A stretch of DNA of 64,000 nt from the NCBI GenBank assembly GCA_964023205.1, contig OZ026833.1:33010830-33074829 (forward strand), read 5' to 3'. Position 1 is the stretch's first letter. Every line of letters starts with the position of its first letter. Below, one piece after another: positions 40,459-51,653 of the stretch. Source of the stretch: Lutraria lutraria. Its lineage: Eukaryota; Mollusca; Bivalvia; Venerida; Mactridae. Made by a program: the position numbers and the translations under genes. The notes under the pieces were generated by a model. The model was not told the origin of the DNA. It worked only from the letters and a program-made list of their open reading frames with translations, and did not search any database.

Positions 40459-41826
40459 ATGGCGCAGTCGGTTAAAGCGTCGGACATTGAAAGCTTTCGA
40501 GTCAGGCTGACTTTTTGTGGCGGGTTCGAGGCCGGCCACGGATCTTTTTTTATTTTTATTTTTCGTTCGTTAGCGTTATACAGGCTTCAAAACATTCCGC
40601 AAACACTTGGCGTTTGTTTCTTGCAATTAAATTAAATAGAAACAGCGTATTTTGTACGTTTTGCATTAATTAATATTCATTTCTGCAATAATAGCGATGT
40701 TAATCGCATTTCACGTGGGGTTACTGTAACGAAACCAGCCGTATGACTTTAGTTTGATATGTTGCGCTATGTACCAATCAAGGCTGCTGCATTGTGTTAT
40801 CATTGCGTGTTGGGTTATTGTCGTTGGCGTCAATATGCATATGGTACGTACGTATCTTACTGTGAATTTCATAAGCAGCGCGTGTGTTAAAGTAACAATT
40901 TGTTTTAATATCAATTATATAGAGACTGAACATGTACGGTGACATATGTATGTAAGTCGGAGCGTGTGTTAAAGTAACAATTTGTTTTAATATCAATTAT
41001 ATAGAGACTGAACATGTACGGTTACATATGTATGTAAGTCGGAGCGTGTGTTAAAGTAACAATTTATTTTAATATCAATTATAAAGAGACTGAACATGTA
41101 CGGTTACGTATGTATGTAAGTCGGACACATGGTGAATCAGTATACATATAATTAGTTGAGTAAGTATAATAGTATGTTAGTGCATGTACATTGATGTGCT
41201 TGCATTACCGAATTGCATTTATTTAAAAACTATCAGTCTGAGAATAGTGGAACCGACTAATCGCAGAACAATTCCAAATTGAATGAGGGAGACCAGGCAC
41301 CGCATTAAAATTTTGTTTCATATATTTGCGAACTTAACAAATTAAGAATGTAAGTAAGCATGTGCGGAGAGATCTGTCCCACTGATTTGGGGGCCGTCTT
41401 GTGTCAAACACCCCCTACGCCCCATGCTAGGTAGGAACTATATAAGCGTGGGTGTGTGAAAGAAGACGACTTCATTGAAATGGCATTCCTTCGTTTCACA
41501 TTCTCAGATTGCATTCAGTCGAGTAGATTTAAACTTGGTAATATGCGATAATTTTTATCACACCCTGAAGGTAACGAACACGCATAAACATGCATCATCG
41601 ATCGACAAAGGGAAATAACCCACTTACGTATAGGAAACGCACCCGTCCAGCATATAGGACACCAAGGGAACTGGATGTTTTGGTCATATATCTGTGTTTG
41701 TCTCTTATATTAATTTCTGCTATCGTAAAACTTGCCAAGTTTACAGTAATTTGAAACTATTCAAGCGAACACGTGCACAAACACCTTGATATGTAAGTTC
41801 CGATTCTCATCAGACAATGTGCCGCA
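40459..41826 (+). repeat. Satellite unit 30 (1,368 bp)
   Basis: GAGTCAGGCTGAC and T7 as in unit 28. Then CATTAAAATTTTG, shared with unit 31, and private CCCGTCCAGC, ATCTGTG and GATATGTAAG. Confidence 0.95.
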
Positions 41827-43113
41827 ATGGCGCAGTCGGTTAAAGCGTCGGACATTGAAAGCTTTCGAGACAGGCAGACTTTTTGAGGCGGGTTCGAGGC
41901 CGGCCACGGATCTTTTTTTTATTTTTATTTTTCGTTCGTTAGCGTTATACAGGCTTCAAAACATTCCGCAAACACTTGGCGTTTGTTTCTTGCGATTAAA
42001 TTAAATAGAAACAGCGTATTTTGTACGTTTTGCATTAATTAATATTCATTTCTGCAATAATAGCGATGTTAATCGCATTTCACGTGGGGTTACTGTAACG
42101 AAACCAGCCGTATGACTTTAGTTTGATATGTTGCGCTATGTACCAATCAAGGCTGCTGCATTGTGTTATCATTGCGTGTTGGGTTATTGTCGTTGGCGTC
42201 AATATGCATATGGTACGTACGTATCTTACTGTGAATTTCATAAGCAGCGTGTGTGTTAAAGTAACAATTTGTTTTAATATCAATTATATAGAGACTGAAC
42301 ATGTACGGTGACATATGTATGTAAGTCGGAGCGCGTGTTAAAGTAACAATTTGTATTAATATCAATTATATAGAGACTGAACATGTACGGTTACGTATGT
42401 ATGTAAGTCGGACACATGGTGTATCAGTATACATATAATTAGTTGAGTAAGTATAATAGTATGTTAGTGCATGTACATTGATGTGCTTGCATTACCGAAT
42501 TGCATTTATTTAAAAACTATCAGTCTGAGAATAGTGGAAGCGACTAATCTCAGAACAATTCCAAATTGAATGAGGGAGACCAGGCACCGCATTAAAATTT
42601 TGTTTCATATATTTGCGAACTTAACAAATTAAGAATGTAAGTAAGCATGTGCGGAGAGATCTGTCCCACTGATTTGGGGGCCTTCTTGTGTCAAACACCC
42701 CCTACGCCCCATGCTAGGTAGGAACTATATAAGCGTGGGTGTGTGAAAGAAGACGACTTCATTGAAATGGCATTCCTTCGTTTCACATTCTCAGATTGCA
42801 TTCAGTCGAGTAGATTTAAACTTGGTAATATGCGATAATTTTTATCACACCCTGAAGGTAACGAACACGCATAAACATGCATCATCGATCGACAAAGGGA
42901 AATAACCCACGTACGTATAGGAAACGCACCCGTCGAGCATATAGGACACCAAGGGAACTGGATGTTTTGGTCATATATCTATGTTTGTCTCTTATATTAA
43001 TTTCTGCTATCGTAAAACTTGCCAAGTTTACAGTAATTTGAAACTACTCAAGCGAACACGTGCACAAACACCTTGATATATAAGTTCCGATTCTCGTCAG
43101 ACAATGTGCCGCA
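41827..43113 (+). repeat. Satellite unit 31 (1,287 bp, two subrepeats)
   Basis: One 82-bp subrepeat is missing. The surviving second copy (array 42250-42413) is a hybrid: ATATAGAG from the standard form followed by TACGTATG from the end form, which marks a crossover inside the subrepeat. Also GAGGCGGG, GTGTATCAG and CCCACGTACG. Confidence 0.95.
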
Positions 43114-44482
43114 ATGGCGCAGTCGGTTAAAGCGTCGGACATTGAAAGCTTTCGAGACAGGCAGACTTTTTGTGGCGGGTTCGAGGCCGGCCACGGATCT
43201 TTTTTTTATTTTTATTTTTCGTTCGTTAGCGTTATACAGGCTTCAAAACATTCCGCAAACACTTGGCGTTTGTTTCTTGCGATTAAATTAAATAGAAACA
43301 GCGTATTTTGTACGTTTTGCATTAATTAATATTCATTTCTGCAATAATAGCGATGTTAATCGCATTTCACGTGGGGTTACTGTAACGAAACCAGCCGTAT
43401 GACTTTAGTTTGATATGTTGCGCTATGTACCAATCAAGGCTGCTGCATTGTGTTATCATTGCGTGTTGGGTTATTGTCGTTGGCGTCAATATGCATATGG
43501 TACGTACGTATCTTACTGTGAATTTCATAAGCAGCGCGTGTGTTAAAGTAACAATTTGTTTTAATATCAATTATATAGAGACTGAACATGTACGGTGACA
43601 TATGTATGTAAGTCGGAGCGTGTGTTAAAGTAACAATTTGTTTTAATATCAATTATATAGAGACTGAACATGTACGGTTACATATGTATGTAAGTCGGAG
43701 CGTGTGTTAAAGTAACAATTTATTTTAATATCAATTATAAAGAGACTGAACATGTACGGTTACGTATGTATGTAAGTCGGACACATGGTGAATCAGTATA
43801 CATATAATTAGTTGAGTAAGTATAATAGTATGTTAGTGCATGTACATTGATGTGCTTGCATTACCGAATTGCAATTATTTAAAAACTATCAGTCTGAGAA
43901 TAGTGGAACCGACTAATCGCAGAACAATTCCAAATTGAATGAGGGAGACCAGGCACCGCATTGAAATTTTGTTTCATATATTTGCGAACTTAACAAATTA
44001 AGAATGTAAGTAAGCATGTGCGGAGAGATCTGTCCCACTGATTTGGGGGCCGTCTTGTGTCAAACACCCCCTACGCCCCATGCTAGGTAGGAACTATATA
44101 AGCGTGGGTGTGTGAAAGAAGACGACTTCATTGAAATGGCATTCCTTCGTTTCACATTCTCAGATTGCATTCAGTCGAGTAGATTTAAACTTGGTAATAT
44201 GCGATAATTTGTATCACACCCTGAAGGTAACAAACACGCATAAACATGCATCATCGATCGACAAAGGGAAATAACCCACTTACGTATAGGAAACGCACCC
44301 GTCGAGCATATAGGACACCAAGGGAACTGGATGTTTTGGTCATATATCTATGTTTGTCTCTTATATTAATTTCTGCTATCGTAAAACTTGCCAAGTTTAC
44401 AGTAATTTGAAACTATTCAAGCGAACACGTGCACAAACACCTTGATATATAAGTTCCGATTCTCGTCAGACAATGTGCCGCA
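43114..44482 (+). repeat. Satellite unit 32
   Basis: CTTGCGATT, TTGCAATTATTT, GAAATTTTG, AATTTGTATC and GTAACAAAC; several are shared with unit 34. Confidence 0.95.
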
Positions 44483-45851
44483 ATGGCGCAGTCGGTTAAA
44501 GCGTCGGACATTGAAAGCTTTCGAGACAGGCAGACTTTTTGTGGCAGGTTCGAGGCCGGCCACGGATCTTTTTTTTATTTTTATTTTTCGTTCGTTAGCG
44601 TTATACAGGCTTCAAAACATTCCGCAAACACTTGGCGTTTGTTTCTTGCGATTAAATTAAATAGAAACAGCGTATTTTGTACGTTTTGCATTAATTAATA
44701 TTCATTTCTGCAATAATAGCGATGTTAATCGCATTTCACGTGGGGTTACTGTAACGAAACCAGCCGTATGACTTTAGTTTGATATGTTGCGCTATGTACC
44801 AATCAAGGCTGCTGCATTGTGTTATCATTGCGTGTTGGGTTATTGTCGTTGGCGTCAATATGCATATGGTACGTACGTATCTTACTGTGAATTTCATAAG
44901 CAGCGCGTGTGTTAAAGTAACAATTTGTTTTAATATCAATTATATAGAGACTGAACATGTACGGTGACATATGTATGTAAGTCGGAGCGTGTGTTAAAGT
45001 AACAATTTGTTTTAATATCAATTATATAGAGACTGAACATGTACGGTTACATATGTATGTAAGTCGGAGCGTGTGTTAAAGTAACAATTTATTTTAATAT
45101 CAATTATAAAGAGACTGAACATGTACGGTTACGTATGTATGTAAGTCGGACACATGGTGAATCAGTATACATATAATTAGTTGAGTAAGTATAATAGTAT
45201 GTTAGTGCATGTACATTGATGTGCTTGCATTACCGAAGTGCATTTATTTAAAAACTATCAGTCTGAGAATAGTGGAAGCGACTAATCGCAGAACAATTCC
45301 AAATTGAATGAGGGAGACCAGGCACCGCATTGAAATTGTGTTTCATATATTTGCGAACTTAACAAATTAAGAATGTAAGTAAGCATGTGCGGAGAGATCT
45401 GTCCCACTGATTTGGGGGCCGTCTTGTGTCAAACACCCCCTACGCCCCATGCTAGGTAGGAACTATATAAGCGTGGGTGTGTGAAAGAAGACGACTTCAT
45501 TGAAATGGCATTCCTTCGTTTCACATTCTCAGATTGCATTCAGTCGAGTAGATTTAAACTTGGTAATATGCGATAATTTTTATCACACCCTGAAGGTAAC
45601 AAACACGCATAAACATGCATCATCGATCGACAAAGGGAAATAACCCACTTACGTATAGGAAACGCACCCGTCGAGCATATAGGACACCAAGGGAACTGGA
45701 TGTTTTGGTCATATATCTATGTTTGTCTCTTATATTAATTTCTGCTATCGTAAAACTTGCCAAGTTTACAGTAATTTGAAACTATTCAAGCGAACACGTG
45801 CACAAACACCTTGATATATAAGTTCCGATTCTCGTCAGACAATGTGCCGCA
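44483..45851 (+). repeat. Satellite unit 33
   Basis: GGCAGG in the T arm, the only A at that position, plus CCGAAGTGC and GGAAGCG. Confidence 0.95.
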
Positions 45852-47219
45852 ATGGCGCAGTCGGTTAAAGCGTCGGACATTGAAAGCTTTCGAGTCAGGC
45901 TGACTTTTTGTGGCGGGTTCGAGGCCGGCCACGGATCTTTTTTTATTTTTATTTTTCGTTCGTTAGCGTTATACAGGCTTCAAAACATTCCGCAAACACT
46001 TGGCGTTTGTTTCTTGCAATTAAATTAAATAGAAACAGCGTATTTTGTACGTTTTGCATTAATTAATATTCATTTCTGCAATAATAGCGATGTTAATCGC
46101 ATTTCACGTGGGGTTACTGTAACGAAACCAGCCGTATGACTTTAGTTTGATATGTTGCGCTATGTACCAATCAAGGCTGCTGCATTGTGTTATCATTGCG
46201 TGTTGGGTTATTGTCGTTGGCGTCAATATGCATATGGTACGTACGTATCTTACTGTGAATTTCATAAGCAGCGCGTGTGTTAAAGTAACAATTTGTTTTA
46301 ATATCAATTATATAGAGACTGAACATGTACGGTGACATATGTATGTAAGTCGGAGCGTGTGTTAAAGTAACAATTTGTTTTAATATCAATTATATAGAGA
46401 CTGAACATGTACGGTTACATATGTATGTAAGTCGGAGCGTGTGTTAAAGTAACAATTTATTTTAATATCAATTATAAAGAGACTGAACATGTACGGTTAC
46501 GTATGTATGTAAGTCGGACACATGGTGAATCAGTATACATATAATTAGTTGAGTAAGTATAATAGTATGTTAGTGCATGTACATTGATGTGCTTGCATTA
46601 CCGAATTGCAATTATTTAAAAACTATCAGTCTGAGAATAGTGGAACCGACTAATCGCAGAACAATTCCAAATTGAATGAGGGAGACCAGGCACCGCATTG
46701 AAATTTTGTTTCATATATTTGCGAACTTAACAAATTAAGAATGTAAGTAAGCATGTGCGGAGAGATCTGTCCCACTGATTTGGGGGCCGTCTTGTGTCAA
46801 ACACCCCCTACGCCCCATGCTAGGTAGGAACTATATAAGCGTGGGTGTGTGAAAGAAGACGACTTCATTGAAATGGCATTCCTTCGTTTCACATTCTCAG
46901 ATTGCATTCAGTCGAGTAGATTTAAACTTGGTAATATGCAATAATTTGTATCACACCCTGAAGGTAACAAACACGCATAAACATGCATCATCGATCGACA
47001 AAGGGAAATAACCCACTTACGTATAGGAAACGCACCCGTCGAGCATATAGGACACCAAGGGAACTGGATGTTTTGGTCATATATCTATGTTTGTCTCTTA
47101 TATTAATTTCTGCTATCGTAAAACTTGCCAAGTTTACAGTAATTTGAAACTATTCAAGCGAACACGTGCACAAACACCTTGATATATAAGTTCCGATTCT
47201 CGTCAGACAATGTGCCGCA
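45852..47219 (+). repeat. Satellite unit 34 (1,368 bp)
   Basis: Starts like units 28 and 30 (GAGTCAGGCTGAC, T7) and continues like unit 32 (TTGCAATTATTT, GAAATTTTG, AATTTGTATC). Last unit with CGGTGACAT. Confidence 0.95.
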
Positions 47220-48200
47220 ATGGCGCAGTCGGTTAAAGCGTCGGACATTGAAAGCTTTCGAGACAGGCAGACTTTTTGTGGCGGGTTCGAGGCCGGCCAC
47301 GGATCTTTTTTTTATTTTTATTTTTCGTTCGTTAGCGTTATACAGGCTTCAAAACATTCCGCAAACACCTGGCGTTTGTTTCTTGCAATTAAATTAAATA
47401 GAAACAGCGTATTCTGTACGTTTTGCATTAATTAATATTCATTTCTGCAATAATAGCGATGTTAATCGCATTTCACGTGGGGTTACTGTAACGAAACCAG
47501 CCGTATGACTTTAGTTTGATATGTTGCGCTATGTACCAATCAAGGCTGCTGCATTGTGTTATCATTGCGTGTTGGGTTATTGTCGTTGGCGTCAATATGC
47601 ATATGGTACGTACGTATCTAACTGTGAATTTCATAAGCAGCGCGTGTGTTAAAGTAACAATTTGTTTTAATATCAATTATATAGAGACTGAACATGTACG
47701 GTTACATATGTATGTAAGTCGGAGCGTGTGTTAAAGTAACAATTTGTTTTAATATCAATTATATAGAGACTGAACATGTACGGTTACATATGTATGTAAG
47801 TCGGAGCGTGTGTTAAAGTAACAATTCATTTTAATATCAATTATAAAGAGACTGAACATGTACGGTTACGTATGTATGTAAGTCGGACACATGGTGAATC
47901 AGTATACATATAATTAGTTGAGTAAGTATAATAGTATGTTAGTGCATGTACATTGATGTGCTTGCATTACCGAATTGCATTTATTTAAAAACTATCAGTC
48001 TGAGAATAGTGGAACCGACTAATCGCAGAACAATTCCAAATTGAATGAGGGAGACCAGGCACCGCATTGAAATTGTGTTTCATATATTTGCGAACTTAAC
48101 AAATTAAGAATGTAAGTAAGCATGTGCGGAGAGATCTGTCACACTGATTTGGGGGCCGTCTTGTGTCAAACACCCCCTACGCCCCATGCTAGGTAGGAAC

Positions 48201-48204
48201 TATA
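48201..48204. other. Target-site duplication, left copy (TATA)
   Basis: The uninterrupted satellite reads GAAC-TATA-TAAGCG. The left flank ends in GAACTATA and the right flank begins TATATAAGCG, so TATA is duplicated. Four base pairs is within the 4-6 bp range of Ty3/gypsy elements. Confidence 0.9.
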
Positions 48205-48565
48205 TGTCGCAGAGTCAAGTATTGTAGGTGGCCATAATGGTCCACCGTACTTTGTACATATGTACATCCGGTTGTTTATTTTCCATTTTCTTCATATTCT
48301 CCATTTACGTCATCATTTATCATTGAATCATTCATTTACTTTCATTTAATACTCCATTTCGTCATTTCATCACAATAATTTACTAATCTTTAATTTATTT
48401 CAGAAAATCCACAACACGCATGCGCACCTTTTTCAACTCGCATTTACTATAAACTTTCATAGAAGTCAGACGTGTTATTTTATTCTCTCTACAGACATTT
48501 CCTCAGAGTAGAAATCTACGTTTTCGGTTACCCACACCAAAAAGGAACCGAATATAAGCGTAACA
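48205..48565 (+). repeat. 5' LTR
   Basis: 361 bp, TGTCGC...TAACA. It differs from the 3' LTR at two sites: C at 48496 against T at 52814, and A at 48562 against G at 52880. The second spoils the terminal TGTC/GACA inverted repeat in this copy only, so it probably arose after insertion. It contains a perfect 14-bp palindrome TGTACATATGTACA at 48253-48266 and a TATAAA at 48448-48453 that could serve as promoter. Confidence 0.95.
48448..48453 (+). promoter_or_regulatory. Candidate LTR TATA box (TATAAA)
   Basis: TATAAA in the distal part of the 5' LTR, the only clear TATA match followed by enough LTR to hold an R/U5 region. Repeated at 52766-52771 in the 3' LTR. Confidence 0.45.
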
Positions 48566-48566
48566 A

Positions 48567-48584
48567 TGGTGGCCAGTGTGATTT
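48567..48584 (+). other. Primer binding site
   Basis: Starts one base after the 5' LTR with TGGTGGCCAGTGTGATTT, whose first three bases complement the universal tRNA CCA end. The complement reads like an acceptor stem preceded by the end of a T arm, as expected for a tRNA primer. I cannot name the tRNA. Confidence 0.75.
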
Positions 48585-49021
48585 GAGGAAAGAAACAGAA
48601 AAGAAGAATATTACACGTGGTTCGAGGAATTTTGATGACGATAGGTGGGGTATGGTAGTTTGGAAAATAAAGGTACCGGTACCGGAAGAATAACACAGTG
48701 TGGCAACAAGAAGGAAGTATTTGTTTATTGATTGGGACGTTGGTGGAGTATCATTTATAATGTGATATTTAATTTAAACACATATTTTTCATATAGAGTG
48801 TGTGAAGTACATGAGGTGCTTGACCAGTGCATTCAGGTGGACAGGAGTAGCGTGTCTGTGTCGTACAGTGGCATCAGTGCCAAATTTTAGTTTTGTGTAT
48901 TATTGACTGTGGTTTATTTAATTATGTGACAACTTTTGTTGAATTTCATTAGGACATACATTGAAGTACATGTTAGTTACATGATGTTATTTAGTGTATT
49001 CAGGTTGAAAATAGTGTACTG

Positions 49022-49042
49022 AAAAAAAAAAAAAAAAAAAAA
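49022..49042 (+). repeat. A21 homopolymer tract in the leader
   Basis: Twenty-one consecutive A preceded by G and followed by GTTTT. It could be simple slippage or a scar of a polyadenylated RNA captured by template switching. Confidence 0.9.
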
Positions 49043-49682
49043 GTTTTATGTTAAGTTTGTATAATGTATTATTATGTATGAATTGATAAATTGTTCATTG
49101 TCATTATCCTCTTTTTAAATTATTTTTCAGACTATTGAAGTAATTTTTGATGAGATATGGACACTTCACAAGCACATGGTACAAGGGTGTTGTTGATAAC
49201 TTGTTATTAGGTGTTTGGTGAGCATGTATTATTAACATTATTTATCATTCATATACATCTTAACATATCGTTCATCATTATTAACTCTTATTTTTCCCAA
49301 ATATGTATAACATGAGATTTTCTCAACTGGTCTGTTTGTAATAGGACCCTGGAGAACCACTTATGTCCATTGTATGAGGTGAATTCTGCTTCATTTTAGC
49401 AATTACCATTTCAGATGTAGTATTTAGTATTTGTAGCATTGTAGTTGCTGATGCTTAGGAGTGTGTCTTGTTGGTTAACTTTCTTTAGTCACAACCTGGT
49501 TGGGTGGTTATGCATACAAGTATTGTCTATTTATAACATAATTATACAGTTTTAGTTTTGAGTTTAAGAAACTCATAGCTAATTAAAGTAATAAAACAGT
49601 GAAACATTCACTTCATGATTGGATAGTATTGTCTGTGAAGTTGTCACTGCAAGGTGATTGTATATTTGTTAGAAATTAAGAT

Positions 49683-49934
49683 CCTATTGTGTTGTATTTA
49701 TCACTATTCTGGTAATTGTAATTTACCGTTGATAGTTTATACTGCCCTATTGTGTTGTATTTATCACTACACTGGTAATTGAACTTTACTATTGATAGTT
49801 TATACTGACCTAATGTGTAATACTTACCTATACACTAGTCCTTGAATTTTACTATTGATAGTTTATACTGCTCTATTGTGTAATACTTACCTGTACACTA
49901 GTTCTTGAACTTTACTCATTGAATATTTGTACTG
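49683..49934 (+). repeat. Four tandem 63-bp repeats in the leader
   Basis: Copies begin at 49683, 49746, 49809 and 49872, aligned on CCTATTGTG and GATAGTTTATACTG. Copies 1-2 resemble each other (TTGTATTTATCAC) and copies 3-4 resemble each other (TAATACTTACC). Tandem repeats are common in untranslated parts of LTR elements. On the minus strand copies 3 and 4 contain splice-donor-like strings. Confidence 0.9.
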
Positions 49935-50186
49935 TGTTGTATACTTCAGCTTAAGAGACCTTAATGTTGTAAGTTTTGTCCTACTTACTAAGTGATTTAA
50001 ATTTCACATTTTAAGCCTAGGCATTTGTAATAGTAAATGTGGACATTTTAATTATAGTCTACTTTATTTTGGTGGTGTCATATTCTCTTCCACTGGTTGT
50101 GTCAGAGATTCATCTGTTATTGAAATTAAGTTGGTGTTTAGTAAATACCCAAATTAATATTAACCTTACTAACTTGTACAAGTACA

Positions 50187-51218
50187 ATGAATGAAACTAC
50201 TTTTGTATTACCTGGGGTAAAACAGGCAGAAATTGATGATGCTCTCAGAATCCTGAAAGAGTCTGGACAGTATCATGTCACGCCTTCTTGTAGTACACCT
50301 GCCCCTATACATAGCCAACCCCGTACTGGACATCTTCCCAATATATCAGAGAGAGATAATTACAGTAGTCGTGTACATGAAGATGTACCGCCTGCACGAC
50401 CTCCACCCCCTGCCATTCGAACATCTTCCCTGTTAGAACACTCCAGTGGTAGTTATTACCAATATGGAGCTACCCATGCCAGATTACCGAAACTCCCATT
50501 TTTCTCTGGGGAAAATAGACCGAATGAATGTGATTTTCAGGTGTGGAAGTACGATCTCAATTGTTTAATTAGAGGTGGCTTATATGATCACCATATTATT
50601 TTAGATGCGACCAGGAACAGTCTTAAAGGTAAGGCAAGGTCCGTATTGTTGCATTTAGGGGAGTCTGCCTCGGTTCACGATATAAAGCAGGGACTTGAGG
50701 GCATATATGGAACTGTTGCTTCTTCTGAACGGGTAAAAGAACAGTTCTATAGTGCGAGGCAGGAGCCAAATGAGTCAGTTGCGTCTTACAGTATGCGGCT
50801 AGAACAATTGCTATGTAATAGTAACCTTGACTTAGATCCGTTAGCCAAAGACGAGATGCTAAGAAATAGGCTGTGGTCTGGCTTAAGGGATGGGGAATTG
50901 AAGAATGCCTCTAGGTATAAGTTTGAAAGTATTAGATATTTTAATTTATTGAGGATGGAATTGAGGAAGATAGAGGAGGACTTATCCTCTGTCGGCCCTA
51001 AGTCCAATACCTCGTCTAATTCAAATTCCAAACCTGTAAATTGTCAAAAGTTAAATGTTGATGATGGTAAGCTACAACAGCAATTAGAGACACTTACTGG
51101 ACAGTTGGTGGCGATGAACACGCGGATGGAAAGAATGGAAAGTGATCTTGTGGAGCTAAAAAGACACAGGAATCAAGGTAATAACCCTAAAAATAGTTTC
51201 AATAAGGCTTTAAACTAG
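50187..51218 (+). CDS. gag: Gag protein, PNMA-like Ty3/gypsy type
   Basis: An open frame of 343 codons, ATG at 50187 (context ACAATGA) to TAG at 51216-51218. Gag forms the capsid shell of the retrotransposon particle in the cytoplasm. A low-complexity, proline-rich N-terminal part (about residues 30-80) precedes the capsid-like core (about 98-265). The core opens with LPKLPFFSGE, then FQVWKYDLNCLI and SLKGKARSVLLHLG, and continues with FYSARQEPNESVASYSMRLEQLL. These are hallmarks of the Gag lineage that also gave rise to vertebrate PNMA genes. A heptad-rich, probably coiled-coil segment follows (about 293-328). No CCHC zinc knuckle is present, although many relatives have one after this point; the pol deletion probably removed it. 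The reading frame is otherwise unbroken. Confidence 0.9.
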   Translation: MNETTFVLPGVKQAEIDDALRILKESGQYHVTPSCSTPAPIHSQPRTGHLPNISERDNYSSRVHEDVPPARPPPPAIRTSSLLEHSSGSYYQYGATHARLPKLPFFSGENRPNECDFQVWKYDLNCLIRGGLYDHHIILDATRNSLKGKARSVLLHLGESASVHDIKQGLEGIYGTVASSERVKEQFYSARQEPNESVASYSMRLEQLLCNSNLDLDPLAKDEMLRNRLWSGLRDGELKNASRYKFESIRYFNLLRMELRKIEEDLSSVGPKSNTSSNSNSKPVNCQKLNVDDGKLQQQLETLTGQLVAMNTRMERMESDLVELKRHRNQGNNPKNSFNKALN

Positions 51219-51224
51219 CAGTGA

Positions 51225-51653
51225 CTTCTACTGAAGGGACAAATAGAGGTCAGGGAGGCCAAAGTAGAACCTGGTGATAGGGTCCTTGTCCGAAAGGTAG
51301 GACTTAAGGGTCGCAACAAATTAGCTGACAAGTGGGACAAGGAGGTTTATGTAGTAACCGATCAACCCAACCCTGATATTCCAGTTTTCCAAGTCAAACT
51401 AGAACATGGCAGAGGTAAGGTGAGAACTGTACACCGCAATTTATTATTGCCATTCATGGGTCTACCGATCCAAATTAATACTAAACGTAGATTGGAGAAT
51501 GCTAAAGAGGCTAGTTCTAATTTTACTGACAATACCCCATATGTGATTCCAGCAAGAAGACCCAACCCACCTAGCGTCATCACGTGTAAGAGACCAGCAC
51601 GTAGTAGAAATGAACCTAAATGGTTGAATGCTACTGACTGGGTCAGAAAGTAG
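51225..51653 (+). pseudogene. pol: Integrase C-terminal remnant of pol
   Basis: About 142 open codons ending at TAG 51651-51653, in the same frame as gag but separated from it by TAG (51216) and TGA (51222). The translation contains VEPGDRVLVRKVG, KLADKWDKEVYVV, PDIPVFQVKLE and VRTVHRNLLLPF. This is the small beta-barrel and tail found at the C terminus of Ty3/gypsy integrases. No start codon, zinc-binding HHCC motif or DDE catalytic triad is present, so there is no enzyme activity. The fragment marks the right side of an internal deletion whose left side is the end of gag. Confidence 0.88.

Larger units (their letters stand above)
1..48204 (+). repeat. Satellite array, left arm (units 0-35a, ~1,369-bp unit)
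   Basis: Head-to-tail tandem array, all copies in one orientation, with no unrelated sequence between copies. The tRNA-like box start recurs at 1333, 2706, 4151, 4871, 6238, 7605, 8974 and onward, mostly at 1,367-1,370-bp steps. Copies differ by scattered single bases and small indels and look about 98-99% alike by eye. In every unit the tRNA-like element occupies roughly the six bases before the unit start to about 93 bases after it, so all copies can be placed from the unit entries. No ORF longer than about 90 codons exists in the unit. Function is unknown; a centromeric or heterochromatic satellite, or a Pol III-transcribed tandem repeat, would both fit. Confidence 0.98.
48566..50186 (+). 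other. Long 5' leader of the retrotransposon
   Basis: About 1.6 kb of AT-rich sequence between the 5' LTR and the gag ATG, with no ORF of note beyond one reading through the LTR edge. It contains a 12-bp palindrome GGTACCGGTACC (48672-48683), an uninterrupted A21 tract (49022-49042) and four 63-bp tandem repeats (49683-49934). Many upstream ATG codons would hinder scanning to gag, so splicing or internal initiation may be used; neither can be shown here. Confidence 0.8.

Noticed and set aside
48472..48696. 73-codon frames on both strands at the 5' LTR/leader border
   Set aside because: They cross the LTR end and PBS, which must be non-coding functional sites; there is no recognisable domain.
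50786..51031. 81-codon minus-strand frame inside gag
   Set aside because: Shadow of the gag frame on the opposite strand.
51225..51653. An independent gene downstream of gag
   Set aside because: It lacks a start codon, and its motifs match the C-terminal tail of Ty3/gypsy integrase; it is a remnant of pol.
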